Positions 1 through 11,670 of a DNA stretch of 43,216 bases are shown here, one piece after another. The stretch covers positions 1-43,216 of the forward strand of contig JALHQC010000036.1 in assembly GCA_022842165.1 (NCBI GenBank). Reading direction: 5' to 3'. The DNA comes from a bacterium. Lineage in GTDB: Bacteria > Pseudomonadota > Alphaproteobacteria > Rhizobiales > Aestuariivirgaceae. The position numbers were made by a program, and so were the translations under genes. The stretch's first letter is position 1. Every line of letters begins with the position of its first letter. The notes below the pieces were generated by a model. The model ran no database searches, was not told the origin of the DNA, and saw nothing but the letters and a program-made list of their open reading frames with translations.

Positions 1-104
1 GTCTCACATGAGACAGCAAGCGCGCCACACGAATTGTGCAAGCCGCCGGAATGCTTAAACTATTTGCGAGGGAAGCAGGAACCGTAGGTTCGTCTGAGAC
101 TGGA

Positions 105-180
<76 letters not shown>

Positions 181-220
181 TTGGACCATCGAGATCACCG
201 CTTTGGGGGCGGCGAAGCGG

Positions 221-239
221 GGCGGAACCTAGTTCCGCC
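221..239. terminator. Hairpin after the FYDLN-protein gene
   Basis: A perfect 8-bp inverted repeat (GGCGGAAC / GTTCCGCC) with a 3-base loop lies just past the stop codon of the minus-strand gene at 266-679 and before the tRNA-Ala. There is no clear U tract, so it may be a weak terminator or a 3'-end stabilising hairpin. Confidence 0.45.
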
Positions 240-265
240 GCCGCGAACAATCAAGCGCTATTTCT

Positions 266-2759
<2,494 letters not shown>

Positions 2760-3063
2760 CGCTGCCCTGTATCGCGGTGCCCGCGCTATTGATAATTGCC
2801 TTCCCCTCGCCACAGCCCCTGCTTGATGTGTCGCTTGTGCAACAGTGGCTTGCAAACTTTACTTGGCAACTTGCAAGTGAACTTAGCTTGGTTTATGAGC
2901 CGCGCCCAGTTAATGTTATCCGGAGAAGCTCCATGCATTTTGGAAATAGCTTCCCGATGGGCCGGTCCAGCTAGTCGCGCTGCCCGGGCACCATCGGGCA
3001 CCTGCACACAAAGCAACTGACACTCGTCCGGAGTTATCCTCCGGCGCAGCTGGACCTATCATC
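2760..3063. other. 304-bp spacer between cmk and the PcfJ-like gene
   Basis: No convincing gene. The stretch 2850-2925 is visibly more AT-rich than its surroundings and holds repeated CTTGCAA and ACTTGCAAGT words. The 3' end carries the shared 16-base word at 3022-3037, which overlaps a perfect hairpin at 3028-3044 (CCGGAG, loop TTATC, CTCCGG) just before the next start codon. The composition change suggests an insertion junction. Confidence 0.5.
3022..3037 (+). repeat. Copy 1 of shared word ACTCGTCCGGAGTTAT
   Basis: An exact 16-base match to 16326-16341. With flanks the match is TGA(C/T)ACTCGTCCGGAGTTAT, 19 of 20 bases. This copy lies 26 bases upstream of the PcfJ-like start codon and forms the left half of a hairpin (3028-3044). 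Its function is unknown. An operator or a dispersed repeat fragment are both possible. Confidence 0.5.
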
Positions 3064-4227
3064 ATGTACGCTCATTTCAAGCACGCGCCATTGCGGCGTC
3101 CGGCGGTATCTGGCCATGCCGCTGACCGGCGGCTGACCAGACAGCTCAGGCGCTTCGCGCATCGCCAGCGCCGGGCAGTGACCGCAATGGCCGATCGTCA
3201 TCCGCGGCTGGCCGATCTCGCTTTCTCGTTCCCGGCGCTGCTGTTCGCACTGAGTGTCAGGCGGGCAGGGTTTCCGGCACAGGCCGTGATGGACGCTGTG
3301 ATCCGCGGCGAAAGCCTGAAGCAGGCTGCGCAACTGGCGGGCTTGCCCTTGTGGCTCCGCAAGCTGCCGCCGGAGTCCTTCAATGGTGCAATCCCGAAGC
3401 TCCCCGACGGTGAAGTGTTTCGCCGCCGGATCTGCAACGCGCTCCCAAAGCGTAAGCGGGTCCTGGGGCTCTGGTTGAACACCGTGTCCTTCACCGCCTA
3501 CTGGGGTGGCGAGGATTTTGCGGTGTGGGCTGCGGCGCAGGTGGCGAAGCCTGGCAGTGAAGCACGCAACGACTGGGGCAAGCTGGCCTTGTGGGCGTGG
3601 CATTCGCTGCGTCCCGAGTTGCCGGTGAGCGGCTTGATTGCAACACGATGGACTCCGGCGATCACCCTCGACAAGGCGGTGGAATTAGCGGAGGCCTGGG
3701 TGAGTGCGATCAACACGCAGCTGACCGGCCAAGCCGCCCGGCCCATGGTTCTTCCACCTGGCCCACGCGAGGTTGACGGCTACCTGTTCTGCCCCGTCCT
3801 GGGGCCTGCAGAGATCGCCTCCGAAGCCGAAGCCATGCAGAACTGCATGCGCGACTATCTGGACGAGGTGATGGAGGGCACGCTGGCCTTCTGGAGCGTC
3901 AAGCGCGGCGGCGAACGTGTTGCCGTTCTCGCAGTCGAGCGGACGCGATGGAATCCCATCCCGCATATCCGCGAGATGAAGGCAAAGGCAAATGAGGACG
4001 CATCTGCCGAGGTCTGGCAGGCGGCCGCGATGTGGCTTGCCGGGCACGATCTGACGGAAGGCTGCGCCGGGCTGCTGGCCACGGCTGGACCCGCCATAGA
4101 CGTTCGCGTCTGGCGGGCGATGTGGAAGCCGTACTGGCTTGACCGCCGCAAATGCCCGTGGTGGTTACCCCATGCTCCCGGTGACGCGTGGCAGCATCGC
4201 CTGAGCTGCGTGCACATCAGACGGTAA
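3064..4227 (+). CDS. PcfJ-domain-like protein
   Basis: A 387-residue protein. The C-terminal half (from about residue 250) has the pattern of PcfJ-like proteins: EAEAMQNCMRDYLDEV, then a strand-rich FWSVKRGGERVAVLAVER, then EMKAKANEDAS, followed by a helical tail. This resembles the C-x(2,3)-Y...slr...tlE...Q..gk.N signature of that family. The N-terminal half is helical, Arg/Ala-rich and not recognised. PcfJ-like proteins are found on plasmids and mobile elements and their biochemical role is not settled. The gene has no operon partners, is flanked by roughly 300-bp spacers and has its own strong terminator, which suggests a horizontally acquired insertion between cmk and rpsA. Confidence 0.6.
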   Translation: MYAHFKHAPLRRPAVSGHAADRRLTRQLRRFAHRQRRAVTAMADRHPRLADLAFSFPALLFALSVRRAGFPAQAVMDAVIRGESLKQAAQLAGLPLWLRKLPPESFNGAIPKLPDGEVFRRRICNALPKRKRVLGLWLNTVSFTAYWGGEDFAVWAAAQVAKPGSEARNDWGKLALWAWHSLRPELPVSGLIATRWTPAITLDKAVELAEAWVSAINTQLTGQAARPMVLPPGPREVDGYLFCPVLGPAEIASEAEAMQNCMRDYLDEVMEGTLAFWSVKRGGERVAVLAVERTRWNPIPHIREMKAKANEDASAEVWQAAAMWLAGHDLTEGCAGLLATAGPAIDVRVWRAMWKPYWLDRRKCPWWLPHAPGDAWQHRLSCVHIRR

Positions 4228-4235
4228 CAACACAG

Positions 4236-4274
4236 GCCGTGCCGGAAGTGATTCCGGCACGGCACACCGTTTTT
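4236..4274 (+). terminator. Intrinsic terminator of the PcfJ-like gene
   Basis: A perfect 12-bp stem (GCCGTGCCGGAA / TTCCGGCACGGC) with loop GTGA begins 8 bases after the stop codon. ACACCG and a run of five T follow. This is a classic Rho-independent terminator apart from the short offset of the T run, and it separates this gene from rpsA. Confidence 0.75.
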
Positions 4275-4280
4275 GGCACC

Positions 4281-4309
4281 TTGCCCCCGCAGGCCTTTTC
4301 CCCTATATG
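4281..4309 (+). promoter_or_regulatory. Candidate sigma-70-type promoter for rpsA
   Basis: TTGCCC (4281-4286) and TATATG (4304-4309) are separated by 17 bases, directly after the upstream terminator. This would give rpsA a leader of roughly 240 nucleotides. Prediction by eye only. Confidence 0.4.
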
Positions 4310-4555
4310 GCCCTCGTTTCAGGACGTGGGCACATCTAACGCTTCACGAACATAAACCGGGGCCATGAAACGCCCCACTAATGTTTCAACACTCTTTGGG
4401 CACTTCACCGCCTGCCTGGGCGGAGCACGAGGGTTTTGGAATGTACAGTCGGGTATGCCTGCCTGATCCCCATTTGAACCAAGGGGGCCATGTCAGGACG
4501 TCCTAGCGGGTTTTTCCGCCGGGCCAGCCTCGATTTCAACAGGATACAGTACCAC

Positions 4556-6265
4556 ATGGCGAAATCCGCCGTTTCCCTTACCCCCACCCGCGAAGATTTC
4601 GAATCCCTGCTGGCCGAAAGCTATGCAGACAATCCCGCCGCCGAAGGTTCGGTGGTGAAGGGCCGCATCGTCTCGATCGAGAATGATTTTGCGATCATCG
4701 ACGTCGGCCTCAAGACCGAAGGCAAGATTGCCGTCAAGGAATTCGCCCAGCCGGGCAAGGTCGGCGACGTCAAGGTCGGCGACACCGTCGAGGTCTACCT
4801 CGAGCGCATCGAGAACGCCATGGGCGAGGCCGTCCTGTCGCGCGACAAGGCGCGCCGCGAAGAGGCCTGGACCCGTCTCGAGCAGATGTCCAACAAGAAC
4901 GAGCGCGTCGATGGCGTGATCTTCGGCCGCGTCAAGGGCGGCTTCACCGTCGACCTGGGCGGTGCAGTGGCCTTCCTTCCCGGTTCGCAGGTGGACGTCC
5001 GCCCGATCCGCGACGTTGGCCCCCTCATGAACGTCTCGCAGCCCTTCCAGATCCTCAAGATGGATCGCCGCCGCGGCAACATCGTTGTCTCGCGCCGCGC
5101 CATCATGGAAGAGACCCGCGCCGAGCAGCGCTCCGAACTCGTCCAGAATCTTGCCGAAGGCCAGGTTGTGGAAGGCATGGTCAAGAACATCACGGACTAT
5201 GGTGCGTTCGTTGATCTGGGCGGCATCGACGGCCTGCTCCACGTGACCGACATCGCGTGGAAGCGCGTCAACCATCCCTCCGACGTTCTTCATGTCGGCC
5301 AGACGGTGAAGGTCCAGATCATCCGCATCAACCCCGAGACGCAGCGCATCTCGCTCGGCATGAAGCAGCTGGACAAGGATCCGTGGGAAGTCGTCACCGA
5401 GCGCTATCCGATCGGCGCCAAGGTGAAGGGCAAGGTGACGAACATCACCGACTACGGCGCCTTCGTGGAACTGGAAGACGGCATCGAAGGCCTGATCCAC
5501 GTCTCCGAAATGAGCTGGACCAAGAAGAACGTGCACCCCGGCAAGATCCTGTCGACCACGGAACCCGTGGAAGTTCAGGTGCTCGACATCGATTCGGGCA
5601 AGCGCCGCATTTCGCTGGGCCTGAAGCAGACCCAGAAGAACCCTTGGGAAGCATTCGCCGACAAGTTCCCGGTTGGAACCGAAGTCGAAGGCGAGATCAA
5701 GAACATCACCGAATTCGGCCTGTTCATCGGCCTGGACGGCGATGTGGACGGCATGGTCCACCTCTCCGACATCGACTGGAAGCGTTCGGGCGAGGAAGCC
5801 ATCAAGGACTTCAAGAAGGGCGACCGCGTCAAGGCCCGCGTGCTCGACGTCGACCGCGAGAAGGAGCGCATCTCGCTTGGCATCAAGCAGCTGGGTTCCG
5901 ATCCGATGGCCTCGGCGCAGGGCCTCAAGAAGGGCGACACCGTCACCTGCGAAGTGTTGAAGGTTGAAGAGAACGGCCTCGAAGTGAAGGTCGCCAACAC
6001 CGACATGACCGCCTACGTGAAGCGTGCCGACCTGGCGCGTGACCGTGCCGAACAGCGCCCCGAGCGCTTTGCGGTGGGCGAGAAGTTCGACGCCAAGATC
6101 ACCGTGCTGGACCAGAAGGCCCGCAAGATGAACGTCTCGATCAAGGCGCTGGAAATCGCCGAAGAGAAGGAAGCCGTCGCGCAATATGGTTCCTCCGACT
6201 CGGGCGCCTCGCTGGGCGACATCCTCGGCGCCGCCCTGAAGCGCAAGGACGAAACCAAGGACTGA
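4556..6265 (+). CDS. rpsA: 30S ribosomal protein S1
   Basis: A 569-residue RNA-binding ribosomal protein that helps recruit mRNA to the 30S subunit. Six S1/OB-fold repeats are visible. The last four are easily spotted from G-x-V-x-x-I-T-D/E-(Y/F)-G-(A/L)-F and RISLG(L/M/I)KQ motifs at regular spacing. The length matches the usual alphaproteobacterial S1 (about 560-570). ATG 4556 gives the family N-terminus [15 protein letters not shown]. Earlier in-frame codons lack homology. Codon use is strongly biased, as expected for a highly expressed gene. Confidence 0.98.
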   Translation: MAKSAVSLTPTREDFESLLAESYADNPAAEGSVVKGRIVSIENDFAIIDVGLKTEGKIAVKEFAQPGKVGDVKVGDTVEVYLERIENAMGEAVLSRDKARREEAWTRLEQMSNKNERVDGVIFGRVKGGFTVDLGGAVAFLPGSQVDVRPIRDVGPLMNVSQPFQILKMDRRRGNIVVSRRAIMEETRAEQRSELVQNLAEGQVVEGMVKNITDYGAFVDLGGIDGLLHVTDIAWKRVNHPSDVLHVGQTVKVQIIRINPETQRISLGMKQLDKDPWEVVTERYPIGAKVKGKVTNITDYGAFVELEDGIEGLIHVSEMSWTKKNVHPGKILSTTEPVEVQVLDIDSGKRRISLGLKQTQKNPWEAFADKFPVGTEVEGEIKNITEFGLFIGLDGDVDGMVHLSDIDWKRSGEEAIKDFKKGDRVKARVLDVDREKERISLGIKQLGSDPMASAQGLKKGDTVTCEVLKVEENGLEVKVANTDMTAYVKRADLARDRAEQRPERFAVGEKFDAKITVLDQKARKMNVSIKALEIAEEKEAVAQYGSSDSGASLGDILGAALKRKDETKD

Positions 6266-6286
6266 GGGGGAGACTTCCCCTCACCT

Positions 6287-6373
6287 GATCCGGCTACGCC
6301 GGATCGTCCTCTCCCGCTAAAGCGGGAGAGGGTATAACAACGACAACCTCTCCCGCTTTAGCGGGAGAGGACG
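6287..6373. repeat. REP-like double palindrome after rpsA
   Basis: Two 27-base arms (6305-6331 and 6347-6373) are perfect reverse complements around a 15-base spacer. Each arm is itself a palindrome (CTCTCCCGC...GCGGGAGAG). A further palindrome (GATCCGGC TAC GCCGGATC, 6287-6305) abuts the left arm, and GAGGGGG/CCCCTC flanks the rpsA stop. This is the layout of alphaproteobacterial repetitive extragenic palindromes. It could form a cruciform and may end rpsA transcription. Confidence 0.8.
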
Positions 6374-6440
6374 CCCGCAGTAGCGGGCCGGTGAGGGGCT
6401 GTCATGCGCCCCATGAATGTGCCAGGAGCAGGACCGTCCC

Positions 6441-7379
6441 ATGATCTCCGAAGCTGAACTCATCGTCGACCGCCGCCGCCTGAAGCGCAGCCTCACCTGG
6501 TGGCGGATCGCCGCCGTGCTGCTGGCCGTTGGCGCAATCGCGGCACTCGTCTGGACGCCAGGCCTCAGGAGCTTTGAGGACCACATCGCCCGCATCCGCA
6601 TCGATGGCCTCATCACCGGCGACCAGCCGACGCTTGACCTTCTCAAGGAAGTCTCCGAATCGGCCAAGGTGAAGGGCGTCGTGTTGCGGATCGACAGCCC
6701 CGGTGGAACGACCGCCGGTTCCGAAGCCGTCTATGAGGCGGTGCGCAAGGTGACCGCGAGCGGCAAGCCCGTCGTCGCGGTCATGGATACGGTTGCGGCA
6801 TCGGGCGGCTACATCACGGCGATCGCCGCCGACCACATCGTGGCGCGCGGCAACACCATCACGGGCTCGATCGGCGTCATCTTCAGCTTTCCCGAGATTT
6901 CCCGGCTGCTCGATACCATCGGCGTGAGGATGGAGGAGCTGAAGTCGGGTGACATGAAAGCCGAACCCTCGCCCTACAAGCCCGTCACCGACAAGGCCCG
7001 CGCCGTCTCGATGGAAATGGTGAAGGATGGCTACGACTGGTTCACCGGCCTTGTTTCCCAGCGCCGCGGCATCGCCATCGAACAGGTGCGCGTGCTGGCC
7101 GATGGCCGCGTCTATACCGGGCGGCAGGCCATTGCCGTGAAGCTCATCGACCAGTTGGGCGGCGAGGATACGGCGCTGGCCTGGCTGCAGACGGAAAAGA
7201 AATTGTCACCCAGCCTCGAAATCGTCGACTGGGCACCAAAGCAGCCGGCCAGCCCCGGAGGCCTGGGTTTTGCGGCGGCAGACGGGGTGCTGAAGGCCTT
7301 CGGGCTGGAAGGCTTGCGTTCCGCTGCGGAACGGGCAAAGCTTGACGGGTTGCTCGTGCTTTGGCACCCTGCCTTCTAA
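6441..7379 (+). CDS. sppA: Signal peptide peptidase SppA (S49 family)
   Basis: A 312-residue membrane-anchored serine protease that degrades cleaved signal peptides. One transmembrane helix lies near residues 20-38, placing the catalytic domain in the periplasm. The nucleophile is Ser121 in VAASGGY and the general base is probably Lys173 in SGDMK. Their spacing of 52 residues equals that of the Lys/Ser dyad in Bacillus SppA. SPGG (86-89) and TGSIGV (141-146) are also typical. It is the short, single-domain form. ATG 6441 is preferred for its AGGAGCAGGA upstream, though ATG 6417 is possible. ihfB follows closely. Confidence 0.93.
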   Translation: MISEAELIVDRRRLKRSLTWWRIAAVLLAVGAIAALVWTPGLRSFEDHIARIRIDGLITGDQPTLDLLKEVSESAKVKGVVLRIDSPGGTTAGSEAVYEAVRKVTASGKPVVAVMDTVAASGGYITAIAADHIVARGNTITGSIGVIFSFPEISRLLDTIGVRMEELKSGDMKAEPSPYKPVTDKARAVSMEMVKDGYDWFTGLVSQRRGIAIEQVRVLADGRVYTGRQAIAVKLIDQLGGEDTALAWLQTEKKLSPSLEIVDWAPKQPASPGGLGFAAADGVLKAFGLEGLRSAAERAKLDGLLVLWHPAF

Positions 7380-7393
7380 GCTAGGGAAGTATC

Positions 7394-7678
7394 ATGATAA
7401 AATCAGAACTCGTCCAGCAGATCGCCGAGAAGAATCCGCATCTCTATCACCGCGACATCGAGCGCATCGTCAACACCGTGCTCGACGAGATCATCAATGC
7501 CCTGAAGGAGGGCGACCGCGTCGAACTGCGCGGCTTCGGCGCCTTTTCCGCCAAGGGCCGCAATGCCCGCATGGGCCGCAACCCGCGCACCGGCGAATCG
7601 GTCGAGGTCGTCGCCAAGCGCGTGCCCTTCTTCAAGACCGGCAAGGAACTGCGCGAGCGCCTGAACGGCAAGGCTTAG
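7394..7678 (+). CDS. ihfB: Integration host factor subunit beta
   Basis: A 94-residue nucleoid-associated DNA-bending protein that pairs with IHF-alpha. It shows the HU/IHF fold: helices to about residue 45, then [14 protein letters not shown] and the arm motif GRNPRTGE with the intercalating Pro, then [15 protein letters not shown]. The beta call (rather than alpha or HU) rests on [17 protein letters not shown] and on its position after sppA, where ihfB is usual. IHF also serves many phage integrases, possibly including the one in this window. Confidence 0.95.
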   Translation: MIKSELVQQIAEKNPHLYHRDIERIVNTVLDEIINALKEGDRVELRGFGAFSAKGRNARMGRNPRTGESVEVVAKRVPFFKTGKELRERLNGKA

Positions 7679-7728
7679 GCGCAAGCGCAGGAAATCGCGT
7701 GCGCCGTTTGCCACGCGGCGGAGGCCAT

Positions 7729-8073
7729 ATGACCATCAAGCGTATCTTCAACTGGCTGATCGGCCTGCCCATTGCCATTGTGGCGATCGTCTTCGCCGTG
7801 GCCAACCGGCAATGGGTGACGATCTCGTTCGATCCCCTGAACCGCACGCACCCCTTCGCCACGGTGGACATGCCGCTCTGGGCGCTGTTCTTCTGCGGCA
7901 TCTTCGTCGGCATCTTTGCCGGCTGGTTGGTGGCGTGGATCGCGCAAGGCCGCTACCGCAAGGCGCTCCGCGAAACCCGGATCGAGCTGGTCCGCACCCA
8001 GCAGCTGCATGAGCGCGAGAAGCGCGACCTCCAGTCCACCGCCGTCGCCACCCGCCAGGATTCTGCATTGTGA
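7729..8073 (+). CDS. LapA-family (DUF1049) membrane protein
   Basis: A 114-residue inner-membrane protein with two transmembrane helices (about residues 9-26 and 45-69) and a basic, coiled-coil-prone C-terminal tail from about residue 72. In E. coli the related LapA (YciS) is linked with LapB in lipopolysaccharide assembly control. Whether that role holds here is unknown. The start has a strong GGAGG 4 bases upstream. Its stop overlaps the GTG start of the next gene (GTGA). The ihfB-lapA order is conserved in many proteobacteria. Confidence 0.85.
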   Translation: MTIKRIFNWLIGLPIAIVAIVFAVANRQWVTISFDPLNRTHPFATVDMPLWALFFCGIFVGIFAGWLVAWIAQGRYRKALRETRIELVRTQQLHEREKRDLQSTAVATRQDSAL

Positions 8074-8993
8074 TTGTCTTGTCCGCCGCCGACGTTGCCA
8101 GATACGCGCCCTATCGCAACATCGTGGAGGCTCTCCGCGAGGGCTTCCGCGCCGAGATCGAAACCCCGGTGCGCCACCACCATGAAACCTCGCATGCGGC
8201 AACGCTGCTGCTGATGCCGGCCTGGTCGAAGCAATGGACCGGCCTCAAGACCGTCGTGGTCAAGACCGACAATGCCGCACTGGGATTCCCCACGGTGCAG
8301 GCGAGCTACCTCCTGATCGACAATGCCACGGGCGCGACGGTCGCCATGATGGACGGCACCGAGATCACCAGGCGGCGCACCGCCGCAGCCTCGGCGCTTG
8401 CCGCCGATTATCTCAGCGTGAAGGATGCCGCGGCGATGACGCTGGTTGGGGCCGGCGCATTGGGTGCGCATTTCGTCCGCGCCCACGCGAGCGTGCGCCC
8501 CATCAGGCGCGTCTTCATCTTCAGCCGCACCCATGCCAAGGCCGAGGCGCTCGCTGCCGAACTGGCGAAGGACGGTTTCGAGGTGAAGGCCGTGACGGAC
8601 CTGGAAACCGCCGTCCGCCAGTCGGACATCGTCACCTGCGTCACGACTTCTACCGCCCCCATCGTCAAGGGGGCCTGGCTGAAACCCGGGGCCCACGTCG
8701 ATCTCGCCGGCGCCTTCAAGCCCACCATGCGCGAGACGGATGGCGACGTGGTGGCGCGCTCCTCCGTCTATGTCGATACGCGCGACGGCGCGCTGGCCGA
8801 AGCGGGCGACCTGCTGCAGGCGCGCGACGAGGGCAAGTTCGATTTCGCGAATATCAAGGGCGATCTTTTCGACCTCTGCCGGGGGCGCGTACCGGGCCGG
8901 CTGGCGGCGGACGAGATCACGCTCTTCAAGTCGGCAGGAACCGCCATCGAAGACCTTGCCACCGCCATCATGGTGTATCAAAAGGCGGCATGA
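8070..8993 (+). CDS. Ornithine cyclodeaminase/mu-crystallin family protein
   Basis: A 307-residue NAD(P)-binding protein. It shows KTVVVKT (residues 60-66, the substrate-binding Lys region), MDGTEIT-RRTAA, a Rossmann motif VGAGALG (126-132) and LAGAFKPTMRE near the usual substrate-site Asp. Family members include ornithine cyclodeaminase, alanine dehydrogenase and ketimine reductase, so the substrate cannot be assigned. GTG 8070 overlaps the lapA stop and its own stop overlaps the pyrF ATG, so the three are probably one transcription unit. Confidence 0.85.
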   Translation: MIVLSAADVARYAPYRNIVEALREGFRAEIETPVRHHHETSHAATLLLMPAWSKQWTGLKTVVVKTDNAALGFPTVQASYLLIDNATGATVAMMDGTEITRRRTAAASALAADYLSVKDAAAMTLVGAGALGAHFVRAHASVRPIRRVFIFSRTHAKAEALAAELAKDGFEVKAVTDLETAVRQSDIVTCVTTSTAPIVKGAWLKPGAHVDLAGAFKPTMRETDGDVVARSSVYVDTRDGALAEAGDLLQARDEGKFDFANIKGDLFDLCRGRVPGRLAADEITLFKSAGTAIEDLATAIMVYQKAA

Positions 8994-9694
8994 CCGCCAC
9001 GAACCCCATTTCTGTTGCCCTCGACACGCCCGAGCTTGACCGGGCCATTGCGCTGGCGCGCGCGCTGAAGCCGCATGTGGGGTCGATGAAAGTCGGCATG
9101 GAGTTCTTCTATGCCCATGGCATTCCGGGCTACGGGAAGCTCGCCGCCGTTGGCCTGCCGATCTTCCTCGACCTCAAGCTCCACGACATTCCCAACACGG
9201 TCGCCTCCGGCATGAGATCGCTGATGCGGCTCGATCCGAAGCCGGCGATCGTCAACCTCCACGCCACCGGCGGCTTCGACATGATGAAGGCCGCGGCCGA
9301 CGCTGTCGCGGGCCAGTCGAAGCTCATCGCGGTGACGATCCTGACGAGCCTGTCGGATGATGATATCTGGGCGGCGGGCTTCGAGAATTCGAAAAACGCG
9401 CAAGCCCATGCGCGCCAGCTTGCGGCATTGGCCAAGTCCGCCGGTCTTGATGGCGTGGTCTGCAGCCCGCATGATCTGGCCGGCATTCGCCACGACCTGG
9501 GCCGCGATTTCCTCACCGTCGTTCCCGGCATCCGCCCGGCGGACACCGCCGCGCAGGACCAGAAGCGCGTGGCAACGCCAGAGGCCGCCATGGCAGCGGG
9601 CGCCGACATTCTGGTGATCGGCCGCGCCATCACCGGGGCAACCGATCCCGCGAAGGCCGCTGAAGCCATCCTGGCAGGGCTCGATGCCCGCTGA
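8990..9694 (+). CDS. pyrF: Orotidine 5'-phosphate decarboxylase
   Basis: A 234-residue enzyme for the last step of UMP synthesis. The catalytic motif FLDLKLHDIPNT is at residues 59-70 (Asp61, Lys63, Asp66), and TILTSLSDDD and the phosphate-binding VPGIRP are present. The length is usual for bacterial group I enzymes. ATG 8990 overlaps the preceding stop (ATGA). The 3' end overlaps trpF by 11 bases in another frame. Confidence 0.97.
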   Translation: MTATNPISVALDTPELDRAIALARALKPHVGSMKVGMEFFYAHGIPGYGKLAAVGLPIFLDLKLHDIPNTVASGMRSLMRLDPKPAIVNLHATGGFDMMKAAADAVAGQSKLIAVTILTSLSDDDIWAAGFENSKNAQAHARQLAALAKSAGLDGVVCSPHDLAGIRHDLGRDFLTVVPGIRPADTAAQDQKRVATPEAAMAAGADILVIGRAITGATDPAKAAEAILAGLDAR

Positions 9695-10322
9695 AGTCAA
9701 GATCTGCGGGCTGTCGACGGCCGAGACGATGGAGGCAGCCGTTGCCGCGGGGGCGGATTTCGTCGGGCTGATGTTTTTTCCGAAGTCCCCCCGCAACGTC
9801 GGCCTCGACAAGGCTGCAAGTCTGGCGGCCATCGCGCGGGGTCGCGCCAGAATCGTGACGGTTACCGTCGATGCCGATGACGAGCTGCTGTCCTCGATCG
9901 CCCGCCTCGTCAGGCCGGACCTGATCCAGTGCCATGGCGCGGAAACGCCCGAACGGCTTGCCGCGATCACCGCGGCGACGGGTGCCGCCGCCTACAAGGT
10001 TCTTAAGGTTCGTGATGCCGGTCAGGTCGCACAAGCGCTGGCCTACACGGGCGTGTCGCCCTTCATCATGTATGATGCGATGCCGCCCGAGGGGGCGGTG
10101 CTGCCGGGCGGCAACGGCCTCGCCTTCGACTGGGCCATCCTGAAACACGCAGCGCATCCCTTCATGCTGGCGGGAGGCTTGAACCCGGGCAATGTCGCCG
10201 AAGCCATCCGCGTCACCGGGGCAGACATCGTGGATGTCTCGTCGGGCGTCGAATCGGCGCCCGGCATCAAGGACGTGGCCCTCATCCGGAAATTCATTGA
10301 GGCGGCGAAGGCTGCCCGCTAG
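9684..10322 (+). CDS. trpF: Phosphoribosylanthranilate isomerase
   Basis: A 212-residue TIM-barrel enzyme that isomerises phosphoribosylanthranilate in tryptophan synthesis. VKICGL near the N-terminus carries the catalytic Cys8. FVGLMFFPKSPR, QCHG, and FMLAGGLNPGNV followed by VDVSSGVES (with the phosphate-binding loop) complete the family pattern. It overlaps pyrF by 11 bases and is followed, after a REP-like element, by trpB and trpA. This trpFBA grouping, separate from other trp genes, is typical of Hyphomicrobiales. Confidence 0.97.
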   Translation: MPAEVKICGLSTAETMEAAVAAGADFVGLMFFPKSPRNVGLDKAASLAAIARGRARIVTVTVDADDELLSSIARLVRPDLIQCHGAETPERLAAITAATGAAAYKVLKVRDAGQVAQALAYTGVSPFIMYDAMPPEGAVLPGGNGLAFDWAILKHAAHPFMLAGGLNPGNVAEAIRVTGADIVDVSSGVESAPGIKDVALIRKFIEAAKAAR

Positions 10323-10340
10323 AACGGAACAGATCAGTTT

Positions 10341-10432
10341 TTCCCTCCCCCTTGTGGGGAGGGGTAGGGGTGGGGGTCCACGAGTCGCATGTTTGGCCGC
10401 CCCCACTCCAGCCCCTCCCAACAGGGGGAAGA
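10341..10432. repeat. REP-like inverted repeat between trpF and trpB
   Basis: The left arm (10341-10376, C-rich then G-rich, CCTCCCCCTTGTGGGGAGG) and right arm (about 10399-10432, CCCCTCCCAACAGGGGGAA) are imperfect reverse complements, and each arm is itself a hairpin. It sits inside the trp operon and could act as an mRNA stabiliser or attenuate readthrough into trpBA. Confidence 0.7.
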
Positions 10433-10452
10433 AGCTTAAAGGCGAGTAGTCC

Positions 10453-11670
10453 ATGAACGTCACCACCCCGAACTCCTTCCGCACCGGGCCGGATGAAAAC
10501 GGCCTGTTTGGCATCTATGGCGGCCGTTTCGTCGCCGAAACGCTGATGCCGCTCATCCTCGAACTCGAGCAGGCCTACAAGGATGCGAAGGCCGATCCCG
10601 GCTTTCAGGCGGAACTCGACTCGTTCCTGGAGCACTATGTCGGCCGTCCCAGCCCGCTCTATTTCGCCGAGCGCCTGACTGAACACCTGGGCGGCGCGAA
10701 GATTTACTTGAAGCGCGACGAGCTGAATCACACCGGCGCCCACAAGATCAACAATGTGATGGGCCAGATCCTTCTCGCCCGCCGCATGGGCAAGAAGCGC
10801 ATCATTGCCGAGACGGGTGCCGGCCAGCATGGTGTCGCCACCGCCACCGCCTGCGCGCGCTTCGGCCTCGAATGCATCGTCTACATGGGCGAGGTCGATA
10901 TCGAGCGCCAGAAGCCGAACGTGTTCCGCATGAAGCTGCTGGGCGCCGAGGTGGTGCCCGCGAAATCCGGCTCCCGGACGCTCAAGGACGCGCTGAACGA
11001 AGCGCTGCGCGACTGGGTGGCGAATGTGGAAGATACCTTCTACTGCATCGGCACGGTGGCGGGCCCAGCGCCTTACCCCGAAATGGTGCGCGACTTCCAA
11101 TCCGTCATCGGCCGTGAAACAAGAGAGCAGATGATGAAGCGCGAGGGCCGCCTGCCGGACTCGCTCGTTGCGGCGATCGGCGGCGGCTCCAACGCCATGG
11201 GCCTGTTCCATCCCTTCCTCGATGACAAGGACGTGGAAATCATCGGCGTCGAAGCGGCGGGCCTGGGGCTTCGCACCAGGAAGCATGCAGCCTCGATCAC
11301 CGGCGGCAAGCCCGGCGTTCTGCACGGCAACCGGACTTATCTCTTGATGGATGACGATGGCCAGATCACCGAGGGCCACTCGATCTCGGCAGGGCTCGAC
11401 TATCCGGGCATCGGGCCGGAGCATTCATGGCTGCATGACATGAAGCGTGTGGAATATGTGTCCGCCACCGACAAGGAAGCCCTCGAAGCCTTCCAGCTCT
11501 GCTGCAAGCTCGAAGGCATCATCCCCGCGCTGGAGCCTTCGCATGCATTGGCCCACGTCATGAAGATCGCGCCGAAGAAGCCCAAGGATCATCTGATGGT
11601 GATGAACATGTGCGGACGCGGCGACAAGGACATCTTCACCGTAGCAGACATTCTCGGAGTGAAGCTGTGA
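10453..11670 (+). CDS. trpB: Tryptophan synthase beta chain
   Basis: A 405-residue PLP enzyme that condenses indole with serine. PLP binds Lys98 in [21 protein letters not shown] (120-130) and the phosphate-binding GGGSNAMG are present. Length and N-terminal [18 protein letters not shown] are typical. It overlaps trpA by GTGA, consistent with equal synthesis of the alpha2-beta2 complex. Confidence 0.98.
   Translation: MNVTTPNSFRTGPDENGLFGIYGGRFVAETLMPLILELEQAYKDAKADPGFQAELDSFLEHYVGRPSPLYFAERLTEHLGGAKIYLKRDELNHTGAHKINNVMGQILLARRMGKKRIIAETGAGQHGVATATACARFGLECIVYMGEVDIERQKPNVFRMKLLGAEVVPAKSGSRTLKDALNEALRDWVANVEDTFYCIGTVAGPAPYPEMVRDFQSVIGRETREQMMKREGRLPDSLVAAIGGGSNAMGLFHPFLDDKDVEIIGVEAAGLGLRTRKHAASITGGKPGVLHGNRTYLLMDDDGQITEGHSISAGLDYPGIGPEHSWLHDMKRVEYVSATDKEALEAFQLCCKLEGIIPALEPSHALAHVMKIAPKKPKDHLMVMNMCGRGDKDIFTVADILGVKL

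Larger units (their letters stand above)
4228..4555 (+). other. 328-bp spacer and rpsA leader
   Basis: No gene is evident. It contains the terminator of the PcfJ-like gene (4236-4274), a candidate promoter (4281-4309) and a long untranslated leader before rpsA at 4556. A long structured leader would fit the known translational autoregulation of S1 in other bacteria, but no specific homologous structure can be identified by eye. Confidence 0.45.

Noticed and set aside
1-104. Short palindrome GTCTCA-CA-TGAGAC at the window start as a terminator
   Set aside because: Only a 6-bp stem with a 2-base loop and no T run. It is too weak and may be cut by the window edge.
4493-6184. Very long minus-strand frame (about 560 codons) opposite rpsA
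   Set aside because: It mirrors the S1 codon pattern. Its protein has low-complexity Asp/Leu/Val/His composition and no family motifs.
8234-8989. N-terminal extension of pyrF over the cyclodeaminase-like gene
   Set aside because: Arg/Gly/His-rich shadow of the other frame. PyrF family homology starts at ATG 8990.
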